In this document: one piece after another, positions 7,147-14,738 of the stretch
Layout of the letters: each line of letters starts with the position of its first letter
How positions within the stretch are numbered: position 1 is the stretch's first letter
Assembly: GCF_014655595.1 (NCBI RefSeq)
Contig: NZ_BNBL01000010.1
Location: 186,001 to 250,000, forward strand
From: Streptomyces griseocarneus
Lineage (GTDB): Bacteria; Actinomycetota; Actinomycetes; Streptomycetales; Streptomycetaceae
Reading direction: 5' to 3'
DNA length: 64,000 nucleotides
Made by a program: the position numbers and the translations under genes
Notes under the pieces: model-generated
The model's database searches: none
Told to the model about the DNA's origin: nothing
The model's input: the letters and a program-made list of their open reading frames with translations, nothing else

Positions 7147-8310
7147 ATGGCGAATCGCTTCATCGTCGAGGCGGACGGCGGTTCCCGGGGCAACCCGGGG
7201 CCCGCCGGCTACGGCGCGGTGGTCCTCGACGCCGCGACGGGCGAGGCGCTGGCCGAAGCGGCCGCCCACATCGGCACGGCGACGAACAACGTCGCCGAGT
7301 ACAAGGGACTCATCGCCGGGCTCGAGGCCGCCAGGGCCCTCGACCCGGAGGCCGTCGTCCAGGTCCGCATGGACTCCAAGCTCGTCGTCGAGCAGATGTC
7401 CGGGCGCTGGAAGATCAAGCACCCGGACATGAAGCCGCTGGCCGCGCAGGCCCAGCGCGTCTTCCCGGCGGACCGGGTGACGTACGAGTGGATCCCGCGC
7501 GAGAAGAACAAGCACGCGGACCGGCTGGCCAACGAGGCCATGGACGCCGCCAAGGCGGGCCGGCAGTGGGAGCCGGGCGCCTCGGCCGCGGGCCTGGCCG
7601 TCGCGGCACGGACGGCCGTCCCGGCCGCCGAGCCGCTGGAGGAGCCGAAGGCCGTGCCCGTCGGGTGGGGAGCCGCGGCGGACCTCGGCGCGCCCACCAC
7701 CTTCGTCCTGCTGCGCCACGGCGAGACCGCGCTGACGCCGCAGAAGCGTTTCTCCGGTAGCGGGGGCACGGACCCCGAGCTGTCGGAGGCCGGCCGTCGC
7801 CAGGCCGAGGCCGTGGCGGCGGCGCTCGCCGCACGCGGCACCATCCAGGCGATCGTCAGCTCGCCGATGCGGCGCACCCGGCAGACGGCCGAGGCAGTGG
7901 CCAAGGCCCTCGGCCTCGAGGTCCGGATCGACGAGGGCCTGCGCGAGGCCGACTTCGGCGCGTGGGAGGGCCTGACCTTCGCCGAGGTCAAGGAGCGCCA
8001 CCCCGAGGACCTGGACGCCTGGCTGGCCTCGTCCAAGGCGGCGCCCACCGGCGGCGGCGAGAGCTTCGCGGCCGTGGCACGGCGCATGGCCGTCTCCCGC
8101 GACAAGCTGCTGGCCCGGTACGCGGGCCGTACGGTGCTGCTGGTGACGCATGTGACGCCGGTCAAGACGCTGGTCCGGCTCGCGCTGGGCGCGCCGCCGG
8201 AGTCGCTGTTCCGCATGGAGCTGTCGGCGGCGTCGCTGTCGGCGGTGGCCTACTACGCGGACGGCAACGCCTCGGTGCGGCTGCTGAACGACACCGCCCA
8301 CCTGCGGTAG
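7147..8310 (+). CDS. Bifunctional RNase HI / histidine phosphatase (CobC-like)
   Basis: A 387-residue two-domain enzyme as in Mycobacterium Rv2228c. Residues 1-130 form RNase HI: the first catalytic Asp in FIVEADGGSRGNPGPAGYG, the Glu in NNVAEYKGL, the Asp in RMDSKLVVE, and basic EKNKHADRLAN. After an Ala/Pro linker, residues 190-387 form a phosphoglycerate-mutase-fold phosphatase with LLRHGET, SSPMRRTRQTAE and VTHVTPVK, similar to alpha-ribazole phosphatase. It should cut the RNA strand of RNA:DNA hybrids and dephosphorylate a small metabolite. ATG 7147 lies 6 nt after the previous stop, so the three genes form one operon, closed by an 11-bp terminator stem. Confidence 0.93.
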   Translation: MANRFIVEADGGSRGNPGPAGYGAVVLDAATGEALAEAAAHIGTATNNVAEYKGLIAGLEAARALDPEAVVQVRMDSKLVVEQMSGRWKIKHPDMKPLAAQAQRVFPADRVTYEWIPREKNKHADRLANEAMDAAKAGRQWEPGASAAGLAVAARTAVPAAEPLEEPKAVPVGWGAAADLGAPTTFVLLRHGETALTPQKRFSGSGGTDPELSEAGRRQAEAVAAALAARGTIQAIVSSPMRRTRQTAEAVAKALGLEVRIDEGLREADFGAWEGLTFAEVKERHPEDLDAWLASSKAAPTGGGESFAAVARRMAVSRDKLLARYAGRTVLLVTHVTPVKTLVRLALGAPPESLFRMELSAASLSAVAYYADGNASVRLLNDTAHLR

Positions 8311-8338
8311 CGCCCGCCGCTCGCGGCCCGGTACGCAT

Positions 8339-8370
8339 CAAGGCCCCCGTCGTCCGCGGCGGGGGCCTTG
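8339..8370 (+). terminator. Terminator of the Nif3/RNase HI operon
   Basis: Perfect 11-bp arms, CAAGGCCCCCG (8339-8349) and CGGGGGCCTTG (8360-8370), with a 10-nt loop. It separates two convergent genes and can serve both strands. Confidence 0.8.
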
Positions 8371-8388
8371 TCGTTGCGGTGCGCGGTC

Positions 8389-8790
8389 TCAGCGGTCGGT
8401 GGTGGAGGCGACCCAGTCGCAGCCGGGGCACTCCCAGCGGTCCGGGTCGCCGATGCGCGGCGGCGTCATGTCGATGTCGCAGTGCGGGCACCGCACCACG
8501 ATGGGCTCCACGTGCCCGCACGTGCCGCACACCCACAGCGGGCCCTCGGAGTCGTGCTGGCGCCAGGCCGTGCGCAGGCAGCGCCGGCAGCCGGTGGTGA
8601 CGATCCCCGCCCCCCGGCTTATGACCGGCGGCTCGGGAGTGGTGTCGGCGTATTCGATGATCTGTGCCCTGATCCGGCCGTCGGTCGTATTGGCCATCCG
8701 GAGCAGATGTGCGACTCGCGAGCGTGCTTCGTCAACGAAATCGTTCATGGCGAGCAGCAGGTTATCGGCCCGCCGGTCACCGGCGTTCAC
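8389..8790 (-). CDS. Double zinc-ribbon protein
   Basis: A 133-residue protein with an N-terminal helical half (DEARSRVAHLLRMANTTDGRIRAQIIEYADTT) and four CxxC knuckles at residues 68/71, 88/91, 101/104 and 121/124, enough for two rubredoxin-like zinc ribbons. The last, WECPGCDWVAS, is preceded by HCDIDMTPP. ATG 8790 gives 133 residues; ATG 8748 (MNDFVDEARS) is an equally possible start, and neither has a strong ribosome site. A role in nucleic-acid or protein binding is plausible but unproven. It converges on the RNase HI operon across a shared terminator. Confidence 0.72.
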   Translation of the reverse strand: MNAGDRRADNLLLAMNDFVDEARSRVAHLLRMANTTDGRIRAQIIEYADTTPEPPVISRGAGIVTTGCRRCLRTAWRQHDSEGPLWVCGTCGHVEPIVVRCPHCDIDMTPPRIGDPDRWECPGCDWVASTTDR

Positions 8791-9042
8791 ATGTTGTCAG
8801 CGAACCGCCCGTTGGTGTCGCCCCCGGCCACGGCCGGGACACTGGCCGTCGCGGTGCGGCGGCCTCGCGGTGCGGCGTCGAATCATGCCCGTGTGGGTGA
8901 CCGGCGTTCCGGTGGCGCTCCGGGATTCCGTGCGCCACCCCCGCGGTCCCGGCGTCACGGCACGTCAGTGGCCCGGGTGGGCGGCCTCCCACCCGGGCTC
9001 CGTGACCGGCCAGCGCGACCTGGTCTCCCGGCACGCGTAGGG
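8791..9042. other. Non-coding stretch before the repeat array
   Basis: No convincing gene. The six-frame translations here are Pro/Arg/Gly-rich shadows. It joins the zinc-ribbon gene to the 20-bp repeat array; no promoter or RNA structure that I can support was recognised. Confidence 0.5.
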
Positions 9043-9230
9043 GCCGGCGCCGGCGGTACGGGCCGGCGCCGGCGCCGGCAGTACGGGGCCGGCGCCGGCA
9101 GTACGGGGCCGGCGCCGGCAGTACGGGGCCGGCGCCGGCAGTACGGGGCCGGCGCCGGCAGTACGGGGCCGGCGCCGGCAGTACGGGGCCGGCGCCGGCA
9201 GTACGGGGCCGGGGCCGGCGGTGCGGGCCG
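9043..9230. repeat. 20-bp GC-rich tandem repeat array
   Basis: Seven perfect head-to-tail copies of ggcgccggcagtacggggcc fill 9071-9210, flanked by one or two degenerate copies on each side. Every unit boundary recreates the palindrome GGCCGGCGCCGGC. The array ends about 16 bp from the yaaA stop codon, so on the minus strand it would lie in the 3' untranslated region of yaaA. There are no spacers, so it is not a CRISPR. It resembles a variable-number tandem repeat. Confidence 0.95.
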
Positions 9231-9245
9231 GGGCCCGTCCGGCTC

Positions 9246-10046
9246 CTAGAGCTCGGTGACGATGACGTCGAGGGCGTACGGCTTGCCGCCCTTGGCCGGG
9301 GCGGCGTCCCCCTCGACCAGATAGCCCAGCGCGCGCAGCGCCTCCGCCAGCTCGGCCGGCGAGGCGGGCTCGTACCCGGCGGTGAGGAGGTCGCGCACGA
9401 GCCGGCCCTTCGTGGCCTTGTTGAAGTGGCTGACGACCGACCGCTTCTCCACGCCCTTCACGATCCTCGACTGCAGCACCCGCACGGTCGCCGTGCGCTC
9501 CGCGAGCTCGCCCTTCGGCTTCCAGGCCGTGGCGTACGCCGCCGACCGCAGGTCCAGGACCAGCCCGTCGCCCGCCGCCTCGGGCAGGGCCTCGGCCATG
9601 GGGCCGCGCCAGTACGCGCCGAGCGCCCCCAGGCCTGGCAACCGGACACCCATCGAGCAGCGGTAGGAGGGGATCGCGTCGTCGACGCGCACGGCACCCC
9701 ACAGGCCGGAGAAGACGAGCAGCGACCGACGCGCCGCCCGCCGCGCCGCCGGGGTCAGGGTGGCGAGGTCCAGCGCGTCGTAGAGGACGCCGGTGTAGAT
9801 CTCGCCGGCGGGACGGGTGGGCGCCGTCCGCAGCCCGGCGTTCTTCGCGATCTCGCCGCGCAGGCCCGGGCTCAGGCCCAGGACCTCGGCGGCCTTGTCC
9901 TCGTCGCCGGAGCACAGCTCCACGAGCTCGGCCAGCACCGTCTCCCGCGCCGGGCCGAGCCGCCCCAGGGACAGCGACCCGGTCTCCAGGGCCGGCCCGG
10001 CACCACCGGTGGCCTTCCCCTCGGACGGCGGCAACAGCACGAGCAC
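9246..10046 (-). CDS. yaaA: Peroxide stress protein YaaA (DUF328)
   Basis: A 266-residue cytosolic protein of the YaaA/DUF328 family, which in Escherichia coli lowers intracellular free iron and DNA damage during peroxide stress. The family landmarks are present: LLPPSEGK at residues 4-11, GEIYTGVLYDALD, LVFSGLWG, SYRCSMG and the DNA-binding-like SHFNKATKGRL near residue 206. GTG 10046 is preceded by GGAGA 8 nt upstream. Length agrees with the family. It is monocistronic, and its 3' end is followed by the 20-bp repeat array. Confident in family, less so in physiological role here. Confidence 0.92.
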   Translation of the reverse strand: MLVLLPPSEGKATGGAGPALETGSLSLGRLGPARETVLAELVELCSGDEDKAAEVLGLSPGLRGEIAKNAGLRTAPTRPAGEIYTGVLYDALDLATLTPAARRAARRSLLVFSGLWGAVRVDDAIPSYRCSMGVRLPGLGALGAYWRGPMAEALPEAAGDGLVLDLRSAAYATAWKPKGELAERTATVRVLQSRIVKGVEKRSVVSHFNKATKGRLVRDLLTAGYEPASPAELAEALRALGYLVEGDAAPAKGGKPYALDVIVTEL

Positions 10047-10231
10047 GGTCGGTCTCCTTCACTACCCGGTTCATGGCCGGGTTCACTGCCCGGTCCACCA
10101 CCCGGTGATCACCGATCACCGGGCCACGCTCCACGATCACGTCACGATCACGGCCGGACCGGCGTGCGCCCGGCCCTGTGAACCCTAACGCCGTCCGCCG
10201 CACTCGCCGTGCCGCGCGCCCGCGGCGCCCC

Positions 10232-10237
10232 TACGCT
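10232..10237 (+). promoter_or_regulatory. Leaderless-type -10 element, RNB nuclease gene
   Basis: TACGCT lies 7 nt before ATG 10245, with no ribosome site between them. Confidence 0.45.
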
Positions 10238-10244
10238 CGGTGCC

Positions 10245-11711
10245 ATGCCCCGGCGCCCGATGCACGTGACGGACACCGAGCGCGCTCCGCTGGCGTCCGC
10301 CCTGCGCGAGCTGCGCGAGCGCACCCACGTGCCCCGGAGCTTCCCGCCCGCCGTGCTCGCCGAGGCCGAGCGGGCCGCGCGGCGCCCGCGCATGCCCGCC
10401 CACGACGCGACGGACGTCCCCCTGTTCACCATCGACCCGCCGGGGGCCATGGACCTGGACCAGGCCATGTACCTGGCCCGGCGGGAGGCGGGGGGCTTTC
10501 GCGTGTACTACGCCATCGCCGACGTCGCCGCCTTCGTCACACCGGGCGGCCCCCTCGACCAGGAGGCGCACGACCGGGTGGTCACCCTCTACTACCCCGA
10601 CACCCGCATCCCCCTCCACCCCCGCATGATCGGCGAGGAAGCGGCCAGCCTCCTGCCCGACCACGACCGGCCCGCCGTCCTCTGGCGGCTCGACCTCGAC
10701 ACCGACGGCACCGTCGTGGGCACCGACGTGCGGCGGGCGGTCGTCCGCAGCAGGGCACGGCTGGACTACGCCGGGGTCCAGCGGGCCATCGACACGGGCA
10801 CGGCGGAGGAGCCGCTGGCCCTGCTCCGCGAGATCGGCCTGCGCCGCGAGGAACTGGAGCGCACGCGCGGCGGCATCTCCCTGAACGTCCCCGAACAGGA
10901 GGTCGTACGCCGTGACGACGGCCCCTACGAGCTCGCCTACCGGGCCCCGCTGCCGGCGGACGGCTGGAACGCCCAGATCTCCCTCATGACCGGCATGGCC
11001 GCCGCCCAGCTCATGCTCGGCGCCGGCACCGGCGTCCTGCGCACGCTCCCGGCCGCCCCGGAGAGCGCGGTCGCACGGCTCCGGCGAGTGGCGCGGGCCC
11101 TCGGCGTGACCTGGCCGGAGACCATGCCGTACGCCGTCGTCGTGCGCGCCCTGGACCCGAACGACACCCAGCACGCCGCCTTCCTGCAGGAATGCACCAC
11201 CCTGCTGCGCGGCGCCGGCTACACGGTCTTCGACCGCGAACGCCCCTCCCTCCACCCCGTGCCGCCCGACCCGGGCCACGCCGCCGTGGCCGCCCCGTAC
11301 GCCCACTGCACCGCCCCCCTGCGCCGCCTCGTCGACCGCTACACCAGCGAACTGTGCCTGGCGGCATCCGCGGGCCTCGACGCCCCCGAGTGGGTCCGGA
11401 CGGCCCTGGACACCCTCCCCGCCGAGATGGAACGCGGCGCACGGCGGGCGGGGGAGGCGGAGCGGGAATGCGTGGACCTCGTCGAGGCGGCACTGCTCCG
11501 CGACCGGATCGGCGAGGTCTTCGACGCGTACGTGGTCGACGTGCTCGACTCCCGCCCCACGGCGGGCACCGTCCACCTCTACGACCCGGCCGTCATCGGC
11601 CACGTCGAGGGCGACGGCGACGGCCCCCCGCTGCCGCTGGGCAAGCGCATGCAGGTCCGGGTGATCCAGGCGAACCCCGGCCGGGAGAAGGTGTGGTTCG
11701 CCCCCGCGTGA
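10245..11711 (+). CDS. RNB-domain 3'-5' exoribonuclease (RNase II/R family)
   Basis: A 488-residue RNB nuclease. The metal-binding cluster is seen as FTIDPPGAMDLDQAMYL (residues 71-87, several catalytic Asp), followed by YYAIADVAAFV, and the signature TAPLRRLVDRYTSEL near residue 360. It lacks the N-terminal cold-shock domains of RNase II and R and has only a short S1-like end (VIGHVEGDGDGPPLPLGKRMQV). It should degrade single-stranded RNA processively from the 3' end. ATG 10245 has a TACGCT -10 element at 7 nt and no ribosome site, so it is probably leaderless. Only 24 bp separate its stop from rnpB, whose promoter must lie inside the 3' end of this gene. Confidence 0.9.
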   Translation: MPRRPMHVTDTERAPLASALRELRERTHVPRSFPPAVLAEAERAARRPRMPAHDATDVPLFTIDPPGAMDLDQAMYLARREAGGFRVYYAIADVAAFVTPGGPLDQEAHDRVVTLYYPDTRIPLHPRMIGEEAASLLPDHDRPAVLWRLDLDTDGTVVGTDVRRAVVRSRARLDYAGVQRAIDTGTAEEPLALLREIGLRREELERTRGGISLNVPEQEVVRRDDGPYELAYRAPLPADGWNAQISLMTGMAAAQLMLGAGTGVLRTLPAAPESAVARLRRVARALGVTWPETMPYAVVVRALDPNDTQHAAFLQECTTLLRGAGYTVFDRERPSLHPVPPDPGHAAVAAPYAHCTAPLRRLVDRYTSELCLAASAGLDAPEWVRTALDTLPAEMERGARRAGEAERECVDLVEAALLRDRIGEVFDAYVVDVLDSRPTAGTVHLYDPAVIGHVEGDGDGPPLPLGKRMQVRVIQANPGREKVWFAPA

Positions 11712-11719
11712 GCGGCCGG

Positions 11720-11725
11720 TAGCAT
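11720..11725 (+). promoter_or_regulatory. -10 element of rnpB
   Basis: TAGCAT fits TAnnnT and ends 11 nt before the predicted 5' end of RNase P RNA. The matching -35 region would fall within the last codons of the RNB gene and is weak. Confidence 0.4.
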
Positions 11726-11735
11726 GGTCGTCACG

Positions 11736-12153
11736 GCGGACGAGCCGGCCGGGCGGCCGCGAGGGACCTTCACCGGTCCTTCGAGGAACGTCCGGGCTCC
11801 ACACGGCAGGGTGGTGGGTAACGCCCACCCGGGGTGACCCGCGGGACAGTGCCACAGAAAACAGACCGCCGGGGATCTTCGGATTCCCGGTAAGGGTGAA
11901 ACGGTGGTGTAAGAGACCACCAGCGTCCGAGGTGACTCGGACGGCTAGGTAAACCCCACCCGGAGCAAGGTCAAGAGGGGCGGTCGCTTCACGGCGACGG
12001 CCCTGCGCGGACGATCGAGGGCTGCCCGCCCGAGTCCGCGGGTAGACCGCACGAGCCTGTCGGCAACGGCAGGCCTAGATGGATGGCCGCCTCCCCGGCC
12101 CCCGCAAGGGGACCGGGAGACAGAACCCGGCGTACAGGCCGGTCTCGTCCGTC
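11736..12153 (+). ncRNA. rnpB: RNase P RNA, bacterial type A
   Basis: The catalytic RNA that cuts the 5' leader from tRNA precursors. Helix P1 is CGGACGAGCCGGCC (11737-11750) paired with 12137-12151, containing one bulge. Universal segments appear in order: GAGGAACGTCCGGGCTCCAC (near 11778), GACAGTGCCACAGAAAACAG (11846), AAGGGTGAAACGGTGG (11892), AGGTAAACCCC (11947), GCCTAGATGGATGGCCG (12071) and ACAGAACCCGGCGTACAGGCC (12120). The roughly 418-nt length is normal for Streptomyces. The ends are set by P1 pairing and may be off by a few bases. A 16-bp hairpin terminator follows. Confidence 0.97.
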
Positions 12154-12167
12154 GGCTATCTGAAGCG

Positions 12168-12205
12168 AGGGCCCCTGACCTGCATTTACGCAGGTCAGGG
12201 GCCCT
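12168..12205 (+). terminator. Terminator of rnpB
   Basis: Sixteen-base perfect arms, AGGGCCCCTGACCTGC (12168-12183) and GCAGGTCAGGGGCCCT (12190-12205), with a 6-nt loop and TT following. Its core is repeated in another hairpin at 13084-13123. Confidence 0.92.
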
Positions 12206-12253
12206 TTGCGTAGGTCGGCGGGCCAGCTCACGTCGTCGGAGCCGAAGGAGGCA

Positions 12254-12502
12254 TCAGTAGGCGGTGACGCTGACGACGACCAGCTTCAGCAGCCGGGGCG
12301 CGACCAGATACTCGAACATGCCACTGGCGACATAGGCGGTCTGCGCCTCGGAACCGCCTTCATGTCGTTCGCCGGAGATGTACAGGGTCTCTGCGGCTCG
12401 GAGTAACTCCTCACACCGTTCCTTGACCTGGCCTGCCAGTTCGGGGCCGAGGCCCAGCTCGGTCTCCGGCCACCAGTACTCCCAGTCCCAGCCGTCGCTC
12501 AC
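12254..12502 (-). CDS. Small protein, possible RelE/ParE-like toxin partner (TTA codon)
   Basis: An 82-residue protein from GTG 12502 to TGA at 12254. The start overlaps the stop of the DUF6247 gene (GTGA), so translation is coupled. The N-terminus is acidic and Trp-rich (SDGWDWEYWWPETE), followed by an amphipathic helix (GQVKERCEELLRAAETLYI) and a hydrophobic C-terminus, YLVAPRLLKLVVVSVTAY, which resembles the last beta strands of RelE/ParE toxins. Codon 33 (12404-12406) is TTA, read only by the bldA tRNA in Streptomyces, so expression may be limited to late growth. The toxin role is inferred from size, coupling and fold-like pattern and is not proven. Confidence 0.68.
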   Translation of the reverse strand: MSDGWDWEYWWPETELGLGPELAGQVKERCEELLRAAETLYISGERHEGGSEAQTAYVASGMFEYLVAPRLLKLVVVSVTAY

Positions 12503-12855
12503 CCGCCGACCGCCTGCCGCGCAGCCGCCTTGATGTCGGCCACCTCTCTGGCGGCGGCGCGCATGGTCCCCTCGTCCAGCGCTGTCCGGACCCGGCGCTC
12601 GGCATCGTGGAGCCTGCGGGCTGTCGCCGGGTGTCGTTCGATCTCCACCAGTGCTGCCCAGCGCAACAGGAACCCATTGACGGGGCCCACGGATTGCGTC
12701 TCGGCGGCCAGTGTGAGCACCTCGTCCCGCTCGGACTCCATCAGAGAGAGCTTCGACGGGGCGACACGCGCCAGGGCCTGTCTGAGTGCGGCGATGGTTC
12801 TGTCGGGGCGTTCGATGATCGGCTCGTCCCCGTGTTCCACCGGGTGCGCGCTCAT
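12499..12855 (-). CDS. DUF6247-like protein, possible antitoxin
   Basis: A 118-residue, mostly helical protein. ATG 12855 was chosen because GGGAG lies 5 nt upstream. It shows the pattern I associate with DUF6247: a polar N-terminus (HGDEPIIERPD), a helix ALRQALARVAPSKLSLMESERDEVL, and GFLLRWAALVEIERHPATARRLHDAE (residues 61-86). The last third is a charged helix. Its position upstream of, and 4-bp overlap with, a smaller gene suggests an antitoxin-first type II toxin-antitoxin order. No DNA-binding domain is obvious. The family assignment is from memory and needs a profile search. Confidence 0.7.
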   Translation of the reverse strand: MSAHPVEHGDEPIIERPDRTIAALRQALARVAPSKLSLMESERDEVLTLAAETQSVGPVNGFLLRWAALVEIERHPATARRLHDAERRVRTALDEGTMRAAAREVADIKAAARQAVGG

Positions 12856-13083
12856 GTGGGCTCCCTTGCGTGAGCGATACCGAAACAGCGGCAACTGCGT
12901 GGGTCCACAGTAGCCACGGGCGGAGACGGATGTGCCGCGTGCGCCTGCTGATCGGTCGGGCTCGACCAATGGCGGTCATCGGCGGTCGCCTGGTCATCCC
13001 TCGCCACTCACGAAGGCGCCGTCCGGCCAGCGAGAGGGTTCGTCGTTCCGGAAGGGGGCGACGGTATGGAGTGACCCCGCGCG
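12856..13083. other. Gene-free region upstream of the DUF6247 module
   Basis: No supportable gene. It must contain the promoter of the DUF6247 pair (minus strand) but I see no clear -35/-10 pair or operator palindrome. Confidence 0.45.
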
Positions 13084-13123
13084 AAAGCCCCCTGGTCTGC
13101 GAAGTTGCAGGTCAGGGGGCTTT
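13084..13123 (+). terminator. Orphan plus-strand hairpin resembling the rnpB terminator
   Basis: Arms AAAGCCCCCTGGTCTGC (13084-13100) and GCAGGTCAGGGGGCTTT (13107-13123), loop GAAGTT. All pairs form in plus-strand RNA using two G-U wobbles, whereas minus-strand RNA would have two A-C mismatches, so it is oriented for a plus-strand transcript. No plus-strand gene lies immediately upstream. Confidence 0.65.
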
Positions 13124-13166
13124 GTGGGGCCGGGGCCGGGGGAGGGCGGGCCGGTAGTGGAAGCCG

Positions 13167-14225
13167 TCAGTCCGGTCTGTGGGAATCGGAAACAGGTGTT
13201 CCGGTTAGCGGTGGGCGAAGGTGTTCCGGCGTGCAGTGGCAGGGCAGCCAGCCGGCCCGGACCGCGAGGGCGCCGGCCTCGAAGCGGCTGCGGGCGCCGA
13301 GGCGTTCCATGAGGCCGGTGGCGATGCGGCGGGCCGTGCGCTGGGAGACGCCGAGGCGCTTGGCGATGGTCTCGTCGGTGCGGCCCTCGGCGAGCAGCTG
13401 GACGGCGGCCGCCTCCTGGCCGGTCAGGCCCTGGTCGTCGCGGACGGAGACCTCGCCGAGCGGGGCGGCGGAGGCCCAGACGTTCTCGAAGAGCGCGCAC
13501 AGCGCGGTGAGCACGCCCTGGCCGCTCAGCACGACGGCGCGGGCGGCGGTGTCCTCGCTGTTGACCGGCATCACCGCGGTGGCGCGGTCGATGATGATCA
13601 TGCGGGTGGGGAGGGCGGCGGCCGTGCGGACCTGGCCGCCCCGGTCGGTGAGCCACTGCGCGTACGCCACGGAGTGGGGGCTGTTGCGCACGCTGTCGAG
13701 GTAGATCGTGCGCATCCGTACGCCCCGGCCCAGCAGCTCCCGGTCGAGGGGGCGGGCGGCCTCGATGTTGGCCTCGGTCTGGGCGCCGTCGGGGCTGAAG
13801 GACATCACCTCCTCGCGGACGTCGCGGGTGAGGCCGGCCAGCCGGTCCCTGATCGCGTCGAGGCCGATCAGCTGCTCGCCGCCGAAGCCCGAGGAGGCGG
13901 AGCGCTGTTCGGCGAACTCGGCGATGAGCTGTGCGGCGGCGACCCGGGACTCCTCCAGGCGCTGCTGCTGCGCGGCGAGCCGGGCCTGCTGACGGGACAT
14001 CAGGATGTCGAGGCCGATGTCGGGCGAGACCGCCCGGGCCCGCCCCGCCAGTTCGGCCGAGGGGCGGACGAGGGAGAGCTCGCTCAGGACGTCGAGGCCC
14101 CGGCGCACATCGGCGTCGGACATCTCCAGGTACTCCGCAAGGGCCCCCACCCCCGCGCCGGGCATCGCCAGCATCCCTCGGTAGACCCGTTCGGATGCGG
14201 CGTCGAGGCCCAATGTGTCCAGCAT
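13167..14225 (-). CDS. TrmB-like / LuxR-type HTH transcriptional regulator
   Basis: A 352-residue cytosolic regulator. Residues 1-60 form a TrmB-like winged helix (LGLDAASERVYRGMLAMPGAGVGALAEYLEMSDADVRRGLDVLSELSLV). A helical linker (LMSRQQARLAAQQQRLEES) leads to a phospholipase-D-like sensor region with AARPLDRELLGRGVRMRTIYLDS. A LuxR-type helix-turn-helix occupies about residues 268-325 (GLTGQEAAAVQLLAEGRTDETIAKRLGVSQRTARRIATGLMERLG). ATG 14225 has GGGGG upstream. This architecture is common in Streptomyces and usually has no known ligand. It is divergent from a 106-aa ORF across an unusually AT-rich spacer (14250-14320), where it may bind. Confidence 0.85.
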   Translation of the reverse strand: MLDTLGLDAASERVYRGMLAMPGAGVGALAEYLEMSDADVRRGLDVLSELSLVRPSAELAGRARAVSPDIGLDILMSRQQARLAAQQQRLEESRVAAAQLIAEFAEQRSASSGFGGEQLIGLDAIRDRLAGLTRDVREEVMSFSPDGAQTEANIEAARPLDRELLGRGVRMRTIYLDSVRNSPHSVAYAQWLTDRGGQVRTAAALPTRMIIIDRATAVMPVNSEDTAARAVVLSGQGVLTALCALFENVWASAAPLGEVSVRDDQGLTGQEAAAVQLLAEGRTDETIAKRLGVSQRTARRIATGLMERLGARSRFEAGALAVRAGWLPCHCTPEHLRPPLTGTPVSDSHRPD

Positions 14226-14417
14226 GCTGCTGCCCCCAGGAAACGGTACGAGTCAAAAAAGTCGGAGTCGCTGTCAAATCCTCCGTGATCATTACATGAC
14301 ATGTACAAATTGGGTAGGTCGAATCGGTGCCGCCGCGTGGCCGTTTCCGGCCATGGACAAAAGCGCTCCGTCTCTTTCCCTGGTACGGACGCACCTTCTC
14401 TTGCGAGGGTTGACTCC

Positions 14418-14738
14418 ATGTACCTCGTGCACGTCGCCCTGCGTGGCCGTAGCGGTGCCGAACTCCCCGCCGACGCCCGCGATGTGGTCCTCGCGCACGC
14501 GCTTCCCCAGGACGGCGTCGAGCACGTCGTGATCCATCCCCATGCCGTGCCCTGTCCGGTGGTCGGGGTGTACCTGCTCGCGGACCGGCTGGAGACCGCC
14601 GAGTTCCGCGCGGAACGGGTGTGCCGGCGCGCCCTCGCGTCGCCCTCCGCGCTGGACGGGTGGGAGCTGGTGAACGCTCAGGTGCCGCTTATGGACGTGT
14701 ACGAGCGGATGCCGCTGCCGGGCACTTTGCTGGACTGA
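14418..14738 (+). CDS. Conserved small protein next to TrmB/LuxR regulator
   Basis: A 106-residue protein starting at ATG 14418 with GAGGG 9 nt upstream. It begins MYLVHVALRG and contains DVVLAHALPQDGVEHVVIHPHAVPCPVVGVYLLADRLETAEFRAERVCRRAL, alternating beta and helical segments consistent with a small ferredoxin-like alpha/beta fold. There is no signal peptide or membrane segment. It is divergent from the TrmB/LuxR regulator, and I recall similar ORFs beside that regulator type. The function is unknown; a ligand-binding or modulator role is only inferred from position. Confidence 0.7.
   Translation: MYLVHVALRGRSGAELPADARDVVLAHALPQDGVEHVVIHPHAVPCPVVGVYLLADRLETAEFRAERVCRRALASPSALDGWELVNAQVPLMDVYERMPLPGTLLD

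Noticed and set aside
8777..9034. 85-codon minus-strand ORF before the repeat array
   Set aside because: No ribosome site, low-complexity composition and no family resemblance.
9043..9230. CRISPR array
   Set aside because: The repeats are directly contiguous 20-mers with no spacers and there are no cas genes.
12994..13083. Remnant of a DUF397-type gene on the minus strand
   Set aside because: A short SRWPDGAFVSGEG-like end was seen but there is no start, ribosome site or upstream domain.
12206..13083. Integrative element with attachment sites
   Set aside because: The flanking hairpins are similar but no integrase, tRNA or clear direct repeat is present, so only a weaker insertion hypothesis is kept.
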